A stretch of 64,000 nucleotides of DNA from Pseudotamlana agarivorans (GTDB taxonomy: Bacteria > Bacteroidota > Bacteroidia > Flavobacteriales > Flavobacteriaceae). Numbering within the stretch: position 1 is the stretch's first letter; every line of letters starts with the position of its first letter. Below, piece by piece: positions 1 through 9,485 of this stretch. The notes beneath the pieces are model-generated. The model saw nothing but the letters and a program-made list of their open reading frames with translations, did no database searches and was not told the origin of the DNA. A program made the translations under genes and the position numbers. Location of the stretch: positions 52,906-116,905 of the forward strand of contig NZ_LXEI01000015.1 of the NCBI RefSeq assembly GCF_001642835.1, written 5' to 3'.

Positions 1-1
1 G

Positions 2-115
2 CCTACCGAAAAACTACTTTCTTATTTTACAACCCAAAAACGAAATGCATTAAACGCTTTAAGTTTTGAAAGCGCCTTCAATGAAGCCTCCAAAATCTTT
101 AAGGTTTTTCATTAA
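2..115 (+). CDS. 3' end of a gene cut by the window edge
   Basis: The first 38 codons read openly from base 2 to a TAA at 113-115 and give a protein-like C-terminus ending ASKIFKVFH. Nothing in these 37 residues identifies a family. A canonical promoter for the next gene follows at 149-179, so this is the end of a separate upstream transcription unit. It could also be a chance open stretch, since only 114 bases are visible. Confidence 0.45.
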   Translation, partial: PTEKLLSYFTTQKRNALNALSFESAFNEASKIFKVFH

Positions 116-148
116 TTCTTGTGTTATTTCAATTAAATCTAAATAAAC

Positions 149-179
149 TTTGAGTTTTTAATAATGCGTTATATATTTG
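149..179 (+). promoter_or_regulatory. Bacteroidetes-type promoter for the DUF4856 gene
   Basis: TTTG at 149-152 and TATATTTG at 172-179 are separated by 19 bases, matching the Bacteroidetes sigma-A consensus (-33 TTTG, -7 TAnnTTTG). Transcription would start near 186 and leave a leader of about 70 bases before the ATG at 255. Confidence 0.8.
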
Positions 180-254
180 CGCCTGAAAAAGACCACAATT
201 TAAAATAAGTCTAAATAAAACTAATAAAAATCCCTTAACTAAAATTCAATAATA

Positions 255-1460
255 ATGAAAAAAGTAATTCTAAGTCTATTTGCTATATCCGCATTGTTTC
301 AATCATGTTCTAATGATGATGATGGAGGAAGTTCAAACAACAATGTCACTGCACCAGATACCTATGTGTTTACAAGAAATGGGAATTCAACGGTAAGCTT
401 TAGTGGGCAAACAACTCGTATTCAAATGGCTGAAGAGATTGTTTCTGCGTTAAAAGATCCATTATCTACAGAAGCTCAAATCGATGCCATGTTCAATCAT
501 GCTCAAGGTGAAGATAATTTCTTAGAAGCAGGATTAAACGCTTCAGATAAAAATGTAAGAAGCAAAGTAGCTGCTTCAACCGATTATTTTTCTGCTAATT
601 CAACCGATGCTGCTGCAATAAAAGCAGATTTTGACACATGGATTGAAGAACAAGTTAATGATGTTTTTCCTGCATGGAATCTTACTGCATCAGCAGGAGT
701 TGCCGGAGCTATTCAGCAATCTAGTGGTACAGTACGTTATGTAAATGCTAAAGGTTTAGAGTACAACCAAGCCTTTGCAAAAGGTTTAATAGGAGGTTTA
801 ATGTTAGATCAAATTTTAAACAATTATTTAAGTACTGCTGTTTTAGATGCTGGAACTAATGTTGATGATAACGATAATGAAGTTTTAGAATCTGATAAAG
901 ATTACACAACAATGGAGCACAAATGGGATGAGGCTTATGGTTACTTATTTGGTAATGAAGACAACCCTGCTGAACCAGAATTAGGAGCAGATCAATTTTT
1001 AAATGAGTATTTAGATAGAGTTGCTCAAGATCCAGATTTTTCTGGAATTGATGTTGAGGTTTATAACGCCTTTAAATTAGGTAGAGCAGCGGTTACAGAA
1101 GGAGCATATTCATTACGTGATGATCAAGTTGATATCATTAGAGAAAAATTATCTATTGTTCCTGCAGTACGTGCGGTTTACTATTTACAAGCCGGAAAAA
1201 ATAATTTAGATGCCGATCCAGCAGCTGCTTTTCATGCCTTATCTGAAGCATACGGATTTATCTATAGCTTACAATTTACTAGAGATATTGAAACTAATGA
1301 GCCTTATTACTCTAAAACAGATGTTGATGTTATGCTAGATATTTTAATGGCAGGTGAAGGTTTCTGGAGTGTTTCTGAAACAGTTTTAGATGACATGTCA
1401 GAAGAAATCTCTGCTAAGTTTGGTTTCTCAATTGAAGCAGCAGCAGACGCTTCAAACTAA
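255..1460 (+). CDS. DUF4856 lipoprotein
   Basis: A 401-residue secreted lipoprotein. The N-terminus MKKVILSLFAISALFQSC is a type II signal peptide with the lipidated Cys at residue 18, followed by an Asp-rich stretch typical of surface lipoproteins. The rest resembles the DUF4856 family: YVFTRNGNSTVSFSGQT near the start, then a mostly alpha-helical body. The family has no proven activity, but in Bacteroidetes it commonly sits beside imelysin lipoproteins, as here, so a role in iron or other metal handling at the outer membrane is inferred. The gene has its own promoter, and a hairpin separates it from the imelysin gene, so it may be expressed at a higher level than the genes behind it. Confidence 0.8.
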   Translation: MKKVILSLFAISALFQSCSNDDDGGSSNNNVTAPDTYVFTRNGNSTVSFSGQTTRIQMAEEIVSALKDPLSTEAQIDAMFNHAQGEDNFLEAGLNASDKNVRSKVAASTDYFSANSTDAAAIKADFDTWIEEQVNDVFPAWNLTASAGVAGAIQQSSGTVRYVNAKGLEYNQAFAKGLIGGLMLDQILNNYLSTAVLDAGTNVDDNDNEVLESDKDYTTMEHKWDEAYGYLFGNEDNPAEPELGADQFLNEYLDRVAQDPDFSGIDVEVYNAFKLGRAAVTEGAYSLRDDQVDIIREKLSIVPAVRAVYYLQAGKNNLDADPAAAFHALSEAYGFIYSLQFTRDIETNEPYYSKTDVDVMLDILMAGEGFWSVSETVLDDMSEEISAKFGFSIEAAADASN

Positions 1461-1476
1461 ATAAATAAATTTTATT

Positions 1477-1516
1477 AACAGCAAAGGTATCAATTGAGAT
1501 GCCTTTTGCTGTTTTT
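1477..1516 (+). terminator. Hairpin terminator or attenuator between DUF4856 and imelysin genes
   Basis: An imperfect inverted repeat (AACAGCAAAGG with CCTTTTGCTGTT) is followed by five T residues. The next gene starts only 25 bases later and no TAnnTTTG box lies between, so partial read-through is likely. Confidence 0.65.
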
Positions 1517-1540
1517 CTATATTTGAAAATATTTTAAGTT

Positions 1541-2644
1541 ATGTTTACCTTACGAAAAGTTGTTTTAGCCCTAATTGTAGTTTCATTATATACAGCTTGT
1601 AGTTCGTCTTCTTCTGATGATGGATCTTCTGAAAACAAAGATTCTTATGATCGTGGCGATTTACTGGTTAATTTAGCCGATAACATGATCATACCTGCTT
1701 ATCAAGATTTAAACACAAGTCTTAAGAGTTTAAAAGCAGATAAGGATGCCTTCGTTGCATCTCCCGATCAGGCACATTTAGATGCTTTAAGAACTTCTTG
1801 GTTAGCTTCTTATAAAGTATGGCAATCGGTTGAAATGTTTAACATAGGGAAAGCCGAATCCTTACTTTATGGTTTTCAAATGAATGTGTATCCAACTTCA
1901 GTTCAAGAAGTTGAAGCCAATATCGCTTCAGGTTCTTACGATTTAACGCACCCTAATAATAATGATGCTGTTGGTTTTCCTGCAGTCGATTATTTACTTT
2001 TTGGGGTAGCTGCTGATGATGTTGCGATTGTAAATGTTTATAACGATGCCAAATACACAAAATATTTATCTGATCTAATTGATCAAATGCAAGCCTTAAC
2101 CGAAACGGTTTTAAATGATTGGACATCATCATATAGAGATGTTTTTGTAAGTGAAACAGGAAATACAGCAACTAGTGCTTTAAATAAATTCACCAACGAT
2201 TATGTGTTTTATTTTGAAAAAGGACTAAGAGCTAACAAAATAGGCATTCCTGCTGGTAATTTTTCCTCTACACCATTACCAGAAAAAGTGGAAGGATTTT
2301 ACAGTAAGGTATATTCAAAAATATTGGCTTTAGATGCTCTTAATGCTTCTCAAAATGTTTTTAACGGGAAAGCTTATGCAACAAGTGCTACTGGAGAAAG
2401 TTTTAAAACTTATTTACTGTTTTTAGATCGTCAAGATTTAGTAACTCAATTAGAAACACAATTTGAAGAAGCGCGTGAGAAACTAAATATGTTAAACGAC
2501 GATTTTTACACTCAAGTCACAACAGATAATACAAAAATGACTGAAGCTTATGATGCGTTACAAAAAATAGTCGTTTTATTAAAAGTAGACATGCTTCAAG
2601 CTTTTAATATTAGTGTAGATTATGTAGATGCCGATGGCGATTAG
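1541..2644 (+). CDS. Imelysin family lipoprotein
   Basis: A 367-residue lipoprotein with signal peptide and lipobox (LYTACSSSS). The body matches imelysin/IrpA-like proteins: two helical repeats, with LRTSWLASYKVWQSVEMF in the first and GFPAVDYLLFG in the loop between. Imelysins are iron-regulated periplasmic or surface proteins; the classical metal-site motif GxHxxE is not obvious here, and the equivalent loop carries Asp, so metal binding is uncertain. The gene lies between DUF4856 and HTTM genes upstream of a FecA-like receptor, a context that supports iron acquisition. A terminator hairpin follows. Confidence 0.85.
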   Translation: MFTLRKVVLALIVVSLYTACSSSSSDDGSSENKDSYDRGDLLVNLADNMIIPAYQDLNTSLKSLKADKDAFVASPDQAHLDALRTSWLASYKVWQSVEMFNIGKAESLLYGFQMNVYPTSVQEVEANIASGSYDLTHPNNNDAVGFPAVDYLLFGVAADDVAIVNVYNDAKYTKYLSDLIDQMQALTETVLNDWTSSYRDVFVSETGNTATSALNKFTNDYVFYFEKGLRANKIGIPAGNFSSTPLPEKVEGFYSKVYSKILALDALNASQNVFNGKAYATSATGESFKTYLLFLDRQDLVTQLETQFEEAREKLNMLNDDFYTQVTTDNTKMTEAYDALQKIVVLLKVDMLQAFNISVDYVDADGD

Positions 2645-2667
2645 TAATCATATAAAACTATAAATTT

Positions 2668-2697
2668 AAGGTTGTCTTTTAAAGACAGCCTTTTTTG
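2668..2697 (+). terminator. Rho-independent terminator after imelysin gene
   Basis: AAGGTTGTCTTT pairs with AAAGACAGCCTT with one mismatch, followed by TTTTTT. The next gene starts within a few bases of the T run, so coupling or read-through may still occur. Confidence 0.75.
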
Positions 2698-2702
2698 CAT
2701 TT

Positions 2703-4067
2703 ATGCCTATAACATTAAGATCATATATTAACCGAAAAACTAACGCAGCACCTTTAGCGGTTTTTCGTATGTTATTTGGTTTTATGATGTGTTATGGGAT
2801 GATACGTTTTTGGTATCATGGTTGGATTGAAACGCTTTATATTCAGCCTAAATTTCATTTCTCTTATTATGGTTTCGAATGGGTAAAACCACTCGGTAAT
2901 TATACTTACTTATTATTTGTAATTTGTGGCCTCTCTGCTTTTTTTGTGGCTTTAGGTTTAAAATATAGAATGGCCATTATTATCTTTTTCTTGAGTTTTA
3001 CTTACATCGAGCTCATGGATAAAACCACCTATCTCAATCATTATTACTTTATAAGTTTAATGGCTTTTTTAATGATTTTCCTTCCTGCAAACGCACAATT
3101 GTCAGTGGATAATCTATTACGAAAAAAAGCCTATCAAAACATCCCACAATGGACCATTGATAGCGTAAAGCTACTTTTAGGTATCGTTTATTTTTATGCC
3201 GGATTAGCCAAGCTTAATAGCGATTGGTTGTTTCGTGCCATGCCTTTAAAAATTTGGCTGCCTTCAAAATACGATTTGCCATTAATTGGCGATACTTTAA
3301 TGCATCAAACCTGGTTTCAATACGCTATGAGTTGGAGTGGTATGCTTTACGATTTAGCCATTCCGTTTTTATTGCTTTATAAACGTACTCGAGGTTTTGC
3401 TTTTGTTTTGGTGGTTATTTTTCATGTGTTTACACGTGTTTTATTTCCAATAGGTATGTTTCCTTTTGTTATGATTGTTTCAGCATTAATATTCTTCGAT
3501 GCTAGTTTTCATAAAAAAATAATCCGATTCATTAAGGATATTTTTCAAGGTTTCACTTCAAAAATAGCTATTAGAACAGAACCCTGTTACAGATATACTT
3601 TTAAAAAACCAATCGTGCTTATAATAGGGTTGTTTTTTGTTTTTCAGTTGGCATTCCCGTTTCGATATTTGTTATATCCCAATGAATTATTTTGGACCGA
3701 AGAAGGCTACCGCTTTTCATGGCGCGTCATGCTAATGGAAAAAATGGGTATGTCTACATTTAAAATTGTAAACGGCAAAACAGGTGACTTTTTTTATGTG
3801 GATAACGCCGATTTTCTAACGCCATTTCAAGAAAAACAAATGAGTTTTCAGCCCGATTTCATACTAGAATACGCACATTATCTTGGAGATCACTTTACTT
3901 CACAAGGCCATAAAAACGTCCAAGTTTTTGTTGAAAGTTATGTGGCATTAAATGGACGACTTAGTCAACCATATATAGATAAAACCGTAGATTTGTACCA
4001 AGAAAAAGAATCTTTTAAACCCAAACACTGGATCTTACCTTTTAACGATGACATTAAAGGCTTATAA
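2703..4067 (+). CDS. HTTM domain membrane protein
   Basis: A 454-residue integral membrane protein with several hydrophobic helices between residues 15 and 340 and a soluble C-terminal tail. It resembles the HTTM (horizontally transferred transmembrane) family related to vitamin K-dependent gamma-carboxylase, e.g. GIVYFYAGLAKLNSDWLF and the RPL-like helix pattern around IFHVFTRVLFPIGMFPF. Carboxylase activity has not been shown for most bacterial members. The end overlaps the next gene by 20 bases, so translation with the TonB receptor is probably coupled. In Bacteroidetes this type of gene recurs beside imelysin and TonB receptor genes, suggesting a part in metal uptake; that role is inference. 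Confidence 0.8.
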   Translation: MPITLRSYINRKTNAAPLAVFRMLFGFMMCYGMIRFWYHGWIETLYIQPKFHFSYYGFEWVKPLGNYTYLLFVICGLSAFFVALGLKYRMAIIIFFLSFTYIELMDKTTYLNHYYFISLMAFLMIFLPANAQLSVDNLLRKKAYQNIPQWTIDSVKLLLGIVYFYAGLAKLNSDWLFRAMPLKIWLPSKYDLPLIGDTLMHQTWFQYAMSWSGMLYDLAIPFLLLYKRTRGFAFVLVVIFHVFTRVLFPIGMFPFVMIVSALIFFDASFHKKIIRFIKDIFQGFTSKIAIRTEPCYRYTFKKPIVLIIGLFFVFQLAFPFRYLLYPNELFWTEEGYRFSWRVMLMEKMGMSTFKIVNGKTGDFFYVDNADFLTPFQEKQMSFQPDFILEYAHYLGDHFTSQGHKNVQVFVESYVALNGRLSQPYIDKTVDLYQEKESFKPKHWILPFNDDIKGL

Positions 4068-6519
4068 CTTCATTTTTGCACTTATTTTTAGTGTCTCAAT
4101 ATATGCACAAAACACTGTAAGTGGTGTTGTCGTGTTTTCAGAATCAAATAAAACCATTGAAAGCGTAGATGTTTACGATAAAGACTCTGGCATAGTTGCA
4201 AAGACTAATGCTGAAGGTTATTTTGAATTTGAAACATCTAAACCAGAAATGACACTGGTGTTTTTTTCTTTCGAATATGCATCCAAAGACATTAAAATTA
4301 ACACCTTAAAGGCAAAAGATTTAAAAATTGAGCTGCAAGATCTAACCACGCAGTTGTCTGAAGTTGAAGTCACAGCAAGGAAACAACGAATTTTTGAGTT
4401 GAAGCGGCTAAAAGATGTAGAGGGTACAGCTATTTACGCCGGAAAAAAGACAGAAGTTATTTTAGTCGATCAGTCTATGGCAAACTTAGCATCTAACAAT
4501 GCTCGCCAAATTTTTAGTCAGGTAGCAGGCTTAAACATTTATCAAAATGATGATGCCGGTTTACAATTAAATATTGGTGGTCGAGGTTTGGATCCTAATA
4601 GAACAGCCAATTTTAATACGCGACAAAATGGCTACGATATCAGTGCCGATGTTTTGGGTTACCCTGAAAGTTATTACACACCAGCTTCCGAAGCCTTGTC
4701 TGAAATTCAAGTAATACGTGGCGCAGCTTCTTTACAATACGGAACCCAATTTGGTGGTTTGATAAACTTCAAAATGAAATCGCCAAACCCCAACAAACCT
4801 ATAGAACTAATCACCAGAAACACCTTAGGGAGTTTTGGTTTATTTACCAATTTTACAAGTTTAAGCGGTACCAAAGATAAGTTTAGTTATTATACTTTTT
4901 TTAATTACAAAAAAGGGGATGGGTTTAGACCTAATTCAGCGTTTGAATCTAAAAATGTTTTTGCGCATTTAGGGTATGCCTTTAGTGACAACACCAAATT
5001 AGAAGGTGAATTCACTTATATGAACTATTTAGCTAAACAATCGGGAGGTTTAACAGATACGATGTTTGAAGAAGATCCCTTGCAAAGTAACCGAACACGC
5101 AATTGGTTTGAGGTTAATTGGTTATTGTATAACATAAAATTAGATCATAAGTTTTCAGAAAAAACGAACTTTACCTTTAGCTTTTTTGGATTAGACGCTT
5201 CTAGAAATGCTGTAGGTTTTAGAGGAGATCCATATCCAACAGGATTAAATAAAAACCCCATAACAACTCCAGATATTCAAAATAGTGATGGTACTTTTTT
5301 CTATAACAGAGATGTTATTAAGGGCGATTTTAATAACTGGGGAGCAGAAGCCAGGTTGTTAACCAAGTATAACTTTTTAGATGAAGAGTCTGCTTTTTTA
5401 ATTGGTACCAAATATTATCACGCGAACAATTCAAGTGTTCAAGGTGCAGGAAGTAAGTTTTCTGATGCCGATTTTACAATTTACAGTTCCGATTTTCCAG
5501 ATTATCCTAACGAGTCTAGTTTTAATTACCCGAATAGAAATTTAGCTGTTTTTGGAGAAAATATTTTCAGGTTGTCTGATAAGTTTACGATAACCCCAGG
5601 TTTTAGGTTTGAATACATTAAAACTGAAAGTGATGGTGTTTATTATCAGAAGAATTATGATAACGCCAATAATATAATCGCTTCCGAAGCATTTGATGAT
5701 GATAGGGTTTTTGATCGTGCTTTTGTTTTATTAGGTGTGGGAACAAGTTATAAACCTACCAATGCTTTAGAATTATACGGCAACCTTTCACAGAATTATA
5801 GATCGGTTACCTTTAGTGATATTAGAAGCGTAAGTCCTACCTTTATTATTGATCCTGATATTACAGATGAAGAAGGCTTTACTTTAGATATTGGTTTAAG
5901 GGGTAAGTACAACAACGCTTTTTCTTATGATGTAGGCGTCTTTACCGTAAATTATGATGGTAGAATTGGAAATGTGCTTGATGATAGAGCGAATTGGGTG
6001 CGTACTAATGCCGGTGATGCTTTGATTTATGGTGTTGAAAGTTTTATAGATTGGAATGTGCTGGATTTATGGGAAGCTAATTCAGATTATAAGTTGAATT
6101 TAGGATTCAATTTGGCCTATATCAATTCGGAATACACCCAGTCACAAACTAATGGGGTTAAAGGAAATAAGGTGGAATTTATTCCAGAAATTAATTTAAA
6201 AACGACCTTGCGTTTTGGGTATAAAAACTTACTTGGAAGCATTCAGTACACTTATTTATCCGAGCAATACACTGATGCTTTTAATTCTAAAGCAGATGAT
6301 CCAGGCGGCTTAAGAGAAGGCGTAATAGGCGAAATTCCAGCCTATGATATTTTAGACGTGTCTTTATCGTATAACTATAACCGCTTTAAGTTAGAAACAG
6401 GTATTAATAACCTTCTCGATAATAGTTACTTTACACGTCGTGCTACGGGGTACCCAGGTCCAGGTATTATTCCTTCGGCTCCAAGAAACTGGTATGTAAC
6501 TTTACAAGTGAAAATATAA
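4048..6519 (+). CDS. FecA-like TonB-dependent receptor
   Basis: An 823-residue outer-membrane receptor. Residues 1-20 form a signal peptide ending SIYAQ; residues 21-105 form a carboxypeptidase-like beta domain (NTVSGVVVFSESNKTIESV). The plug domain follows (EIQVIRGAASLQYGTQFGG), then a 22-strand barrel ending in an aromatic C-terminal strand (RNWYVTLQVKI). The plug and barrel are of the FecA/iron-chelate class rather than SusC: there is no SusD gene next door. The start overlaps the HTTM gene by 20 bases. The substrate cannot be read from the sequence; the imelysin and HTTM neighbours favour an iron chelate. Confidence 0.9.
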   Translation: MTLKAYNFIFALIFSVSIYAQNTVSGVVVFSESNKTIESVDVYDKDSGIVAKTNAEGYFEFETSKPEMTLVFFSFEYASKDIKINTLKAKDLKIELQDLTTQLSEVEVTARKQRIFELKRLKDVEGTAIYAGKKTEVILVDQSMANLASNNARQIFSQVAGLNIYQNDDAGLQLNIGGRGLDPNRTANFNTRQNGYDISADVLGYPESYYTPASEALSEIQVIRGAASLQYGTQFGGLINFKMKSPNPNKPIELITRNTLGSFGLFTNFTSLSGTKDKFSYYTFFNYKKGDGFRPNSAFESKNVFAHLGYAFSDNTKLEGEFTYMNYLAKQSGGLTDTMFEEDPLQSNRTRNWFEVNWLLYNIKLDHKFSEKTNFTFSFFGLDASRNAVGFRGDPYPTGLNKNPITTPDIQNSDGTFFYNRDVIKGDFNNWGAEARLLTKYNFLDEESAFLIGTKYYHANNSSVQGAGSKFSDADFTIYSSDFPDYPNESSFNYPNRNLAVFGENIFRLSDKFTITPGFRFEYIKTESDGVYYQKNYDNANNIIASEAFDDDRVFDRAFVLLGVGTSYKPTNALELYGNLSQNYRSVTFSDIRSVSPTFIIDPDITDEEGFTLDIGLRGKYNNAFSYDVGVFTVNYDGRIGNVLDDRANWVRTNAGDALIYGVESFIDWNVLDLWEANSDYKLNLGFNLAYINSEYTQSQTNGVKGNKVEFIPEINLKTTLRFGYKNLLGSIQYTYLSEQYTDAFNSKADDPGGLREGVIGEIPAYDILDVSLSYNYNRFKLETGINNLLDNSYFTRRATGYPGPGIIPSAPRNWYVTLQVKI

Positions 6520-6558
6520 TAGAATGTTATATTTTTAAGACTTAAACACAAAACGCTT

Positions 6559-7263
6559 ATGCGATTATTGCTCTTAGTCTGTTTTATTTGTTTTAGTACG
6601 CTAGGGCATGCTAAAGAGTGGAAGTCTTTAAGAGCTTACGAGAAGGAAACGGGGCAACGTCAATTAAGTGCATCAGACTGGTTAAAATCTGACAGAAAAC
6701 ATAACACAGCAGTGTGGCAAAATGCCAATGTTTATAACCTGAAGCATAATCGTCCTTTAGAGTATGAAACCATAAAACAGCGTCGCGATTTTTATGTTTG
6801 GTATAATACTACCATGAAAACAAGGGATTGCCACGTTGTTTGGCCGAAAATGGCTCACTTTGTATCCATCAAATTACAGCTCATTTATACATTCCCATTT
6901 TGTTTATTCACCACTAAAAATATTAAAACTTTTGCTTACCAAGGAAGTGAAACCGTTTTTATACATGCATTCGAACCTATGAAAGCCTTGTACGAAAATA
7001 ATAGCGTCCTTCATGATGAAGGGGCTTTAAAATGGGATGAAGCAGTAGTGTATAAGGAGCAATACATATGGTTGGAGGAAGTTTACAGTAATATAGATGA
7101 TCGTAGTCTTCAAACCATTGAGCGTATAGCCAAAGGCAAGGGGTTTTATAAATTGTTGGTTCCCAAGGCGATTCGGTTTGCAAACGATATTGATGTGACT
7201 CAAAACCGATACGATTACGCTCTAAATGTTTTACGGGATTATTGCGAAAATCATTATAAATAA
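6559..7263 (+). CDS. Unknown secreted protein behind TonB receptor
   Basis: A 234-residue protein with a clear signal peptide (MRLLLLVCFICFSTLGHA). No family was recognised with confidence. It contains repeated Trp/Tyr-rich segments (SASDWLKSDRKHNTAVW, RRDFYVWYNTTMKTR) and a C-terminal helical part. It starts 39 bases after the receptor stop codon on the same strand with no intervening terminator, so it is probably co-transcribed and may act in the periplasm with the receptor. Function unassigned. Confidence 0.75.
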   Translation: MRLLLLVCFICFSTLGHAKEWKSLRAYEKETGQRQLSASDWLKSDRKHNTAVWQNANVYNLKHNRPLEYETIKQRRDFYVWYNTTMKTRDCHVVWPKMAHFVSIKLQLIYTFPFCLFTTKNIKTFAYQGSETVFIHAFEPMKALYENNSVLHDEGALKWDEAVVYKEQYIWLEEVYSNIDDRSLQTIERIAKGKGFYKLLVPKAIRFANDIDVTQNRYDYALNVLRDYCENHYK

Positions 7264-7301
7264 TTTAACGCTTCTAAAAACTTTAATGTTATTAAAAGCC
7301 G

Positions 7302-7309
7302 TATATTTG
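7302..7309 (+). promoter_or_regulatory. -7 box of the guaB promoter
   Basis: TATATTTG matches TAnnTTTG exactly. Transcription would begin near 7316, only about five bases before the ATG at 7321, which argues that guaB translation starts at the next ATG, 7339. Confidence 0.7.
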
Positions 7310-7338
7310 CATGCAATTAAATGACAAATTTATTGCAC

Positions 7339-8805
7339 ATGTCTACATCTAAGATAATCAATGAAGGATTAACATACGATGACGTACTTTTAGTACCAGC
7401 GTATTCCGAAGTATTGCCAAACACGGTAAATATTACCTCAAAATTTTCAAGAAACATTCCATTAAACACGCCTATTATTTCTGCGGCGATGGATACAGTA
7501 ACAGAAGCGGCGATGGCAATTGCGATGGCACGTGAAGGAGGTATTGGTGTTTTGCATAAAAACATGTCAATAGAAGAACAAGCTTTAGAAGTTAAAAAGG
7601 TAAAGCGTTCTGAGGCCGGAATGATTTTAGAACCGGTAACTATAAAACCTAACAACACGGTTTTAGATGCAAACAATCTTATGTTTGAACATAAAATTGG
7701 TGGTATTCCTGTTATAAATGATGACAATGAATTAGTTGGTATTGTTACCAATCGTGATTTACGTTTCGAAAAGAATGAAAAGCGATTAATTTCGGAGGTT
7801 ATGACTTCTGAAAAACTAATTACTGTAAAGGAAGGAACATCTTTAAAACAAGCTGAAGACATTTTACAGGATAATAAAGTTGAAAAACTACCTGTAGTTA
7901 ATGATAACAATAAATTAGTTGGTTTAATTACCTTTAGAGATATCATTAAAGTAAGAGAAAATCCAAGTGCTAATAAAGATGAATACGGACGATTAAGAGT
8001 TGCTGCTGCTATTGGTGTGACTCAAGATTGTTTAGATCGAGTAAAAGCTTTAGTTGCTGCTGGTGTTGATGCCGTTGTTTTAGATTCTGCTCACGGACAC
8101 TCCATAAATATTTTAAATAAGTTAAAAGAAGTTAAAGCTCAATTTCCAAATTTAGATGTCGTTGCTGGTAATATAGTTACCGAAAAGGCGGCTTTAGATT
8201 TAGTAGCTGCAGGTGCTGATGCTGTAAAAGTAGGTATTGGTCCTGGGTCTATTTGTACTACCCGTGTGGTGGCTGGTGTTGGATATCCGCAATTGTCTGC
8301 CGTTATGAATGTGGCAAGTGCTTTAGAAGGATCTGGTGTTCCAGTGATTGCAGATGGCGGAATTCGTTATACAGGTGATATCCCTAAGGCCATTGCTGCC
8401 GGTGCCGATTCGATTATGTTGGGTTCTTTATTAGCAGGTACTAAAGAAGCTCCAGGTGAAGTTATTTTATTTAACGGACGTCGTTTTAAGTCTTACCGTG
8501 GTATGGGGTCTGTAGAGGCTATGAAAAATGGTTCTAAGGATCGTTACTTCCAAGGAAAAGAAGATGATAGTTTAAAATTAGTTCCAGAGGGTATTGAAGG
8601 TCGTGTACCTTATAAAGGTGAATTATACGCTACCATGCATCAATTTATTGGTGGATTAAGAGCCGGTATGGGCTACTGTGGTTCCGCAACGATTGAAGCA
8701 CAAAAAACGAATGCTGAATTTGTAAAAATAACAGCTTCAGGAATTGCCGAAAGTCATCCTCATGATGTAACGATTACTAAAGAAGCTCCTAATTATTCAA
8801 GGTAG
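7339..8805 (+). CDS. guaB: IMP dehydrogenase
   Basis: Converts IMP to XMP with NAD+, the committed step of GMP synthesis, in the cytosol. The 488 residues match the usual length. N-terminal barrel half ([18 protein letters not shown]), two CBS domains at about residues 95-205 ([20 protein letters not shown] and [19 protein letters not shown]), then the catalytic loop [13 protein letters not shown] with the active-site Cys, the [18 protein letters not shown] phosphate site and the flap [11 protein letters not shown]. An in-frame ATG exists at 7321, but the promoter at 7302-7309 and family length favour 7339. It is a single-gene unit ended by a strong hairpin. Confidence 0.95.
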   Translation: MSTSKIINEGLTYDDVLLVPAYSEVLPNTVNITSKFSRNIPLNTPIISAAMDTVTEAAMAIAMAREGGIGVLHKNMSIEEQALEVKKVKRSEAGMILEPVTIKPNNTVLDANNLMFEHKIGGIPVINDDNELVGIVTNRDLRFEKNEKRLISEVMTSEKLITVKEGTSLKQAEDILQDNKVEKLPVVNDNNKLVGLITFRDIIKVRENPSANKDEYGRLRVAAAIGVTQDCLDRVKALVAAGVDAVVLDSAHGHSINILNKLKEVKAQFPNLDVVAGNIVTEKAALDLVAAGADAVKVGIGPGSICTTRVVAGVGYPQLSAVMNVASALEGSGVPVIADGGIRYTGDIPKAIAAGADSIMLGSLLAGTKEAPGEVILFNGRRFKSYRGMGSVEAMKNGSKDRYFQGKEDDSLKLVPEGIEGRVPYKGELYATMHQFIGGLRAGMGYCGSATIEAQKTNAEFVKITASGIAESHPHDVTITKEAPNYSR

Positions 8806-8828
8806 TACGTAGTAAAAATATTTAGATA

Positions 8829-8858
8829 AAAAAAAGAGGCTATAAGCCTCTTTTTTTT
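8829..8858. terminator. Bidirectional terminator between guaB and the metal-uptake group
   Basis: A-run, then AGAGGC TATAA GCCTCT, then an eight-base T run. It can serve guaB on the plus strand and the convergent lipoprotein gene on the minus strand. Confidence 0.85.
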
Positions 8859-8890
8859 ATCTGTATATACAACAAAATAACCCCAAATTA

Positions 8891-9448
8891 TTATTGTACT
8901 GTAATAGGAAATGTGACTTCAACATCTGTGCTTCCTCCAGCATCATCAGGCGTACCGTTATTCGGTTTGTTTGGTTCGTGCTTTAAAATGATAGTAAGCG
9001 ATCCCGTTCCAGCATCTCCCGTAGTTAAGCTTGTTTCGATACCTACTGGGTTACCGTCTTCATCTTGGTCTAATTTAGAGATAGTGATATCATCTAGAGA
9101 AGAAACATAGAAAAACTCGTGTTCATCGCCTTCATGTTCTACTTCTTCAGTAATATCTTCCGCAGGGTTTTCAGTTTCATTTAATAAAGCTGTTGTTCCA
9201 GAATACGTTGTATTGGCCGCTAAAGGTCCAGAAACATCATAAGTACCGTCTGCTCCACCAGGACCATCTAAATCTTGAAAAGTTAAGGTTACGATGTCGT
9301 TTCCGTGGTATAAAGTATATATAACGGTCGTAATAAGTTCTTCTTCGTGATCGTGATCGTGATCATCATGACCATCATCATCGCTAGAACAGCTTACAAA
9401 AGCTAGGTTTGCCACAAAAAGTAGGGCTAATAATTTTACTGTTTTCAT
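8891..9448 (-). CDS. His/Asp-rich lipoprotein
   Basis: A 185-residue lipoprotein if started at MKTVKLLALLFVANLAFVSC; eight further in-frame residues upstream (from 9472) do not look like signal peptide and are probably untranslated. Right after the lipidated Cys comes a metal-binding-like run, GHDDHDHDHEEE. The rest is a beta-rich domain of unknown family with TDVEVTFPITVQ at the end. It follows a TonB receptor by 38 bases on the same strand. The His/Asp cluster suggests capture of zinc, copper or nickel at the cell surface; the metal is not determined. Confidence 0.8.
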   Translation of the reverse strand: MKTVKLLALLFVANLAFVSCSSDDDGHDDHDHDHEEELITTVIYTLYHGNDIVTLTFQDLDGPGGADGTYDVSGPLAANTTYSGTTALLNETENPAEDITEEVEHEGDEHEFFYVSSLDDITISKLDQDEDGNPVGIETSLTTGDAGTGSLTIILKHEPNKPNNGTPDDAGGSTDVEVTFPITVQ

Positions 9449-9485
9449 AGTTTTTAATTTTGAATACTTCATAATATTAATTTTT

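Noticed and set aside
7317..7946. Long open frame antisense to guaB
   Set aside because: Shadow of a strongly conserved gene; no promoter or family match.
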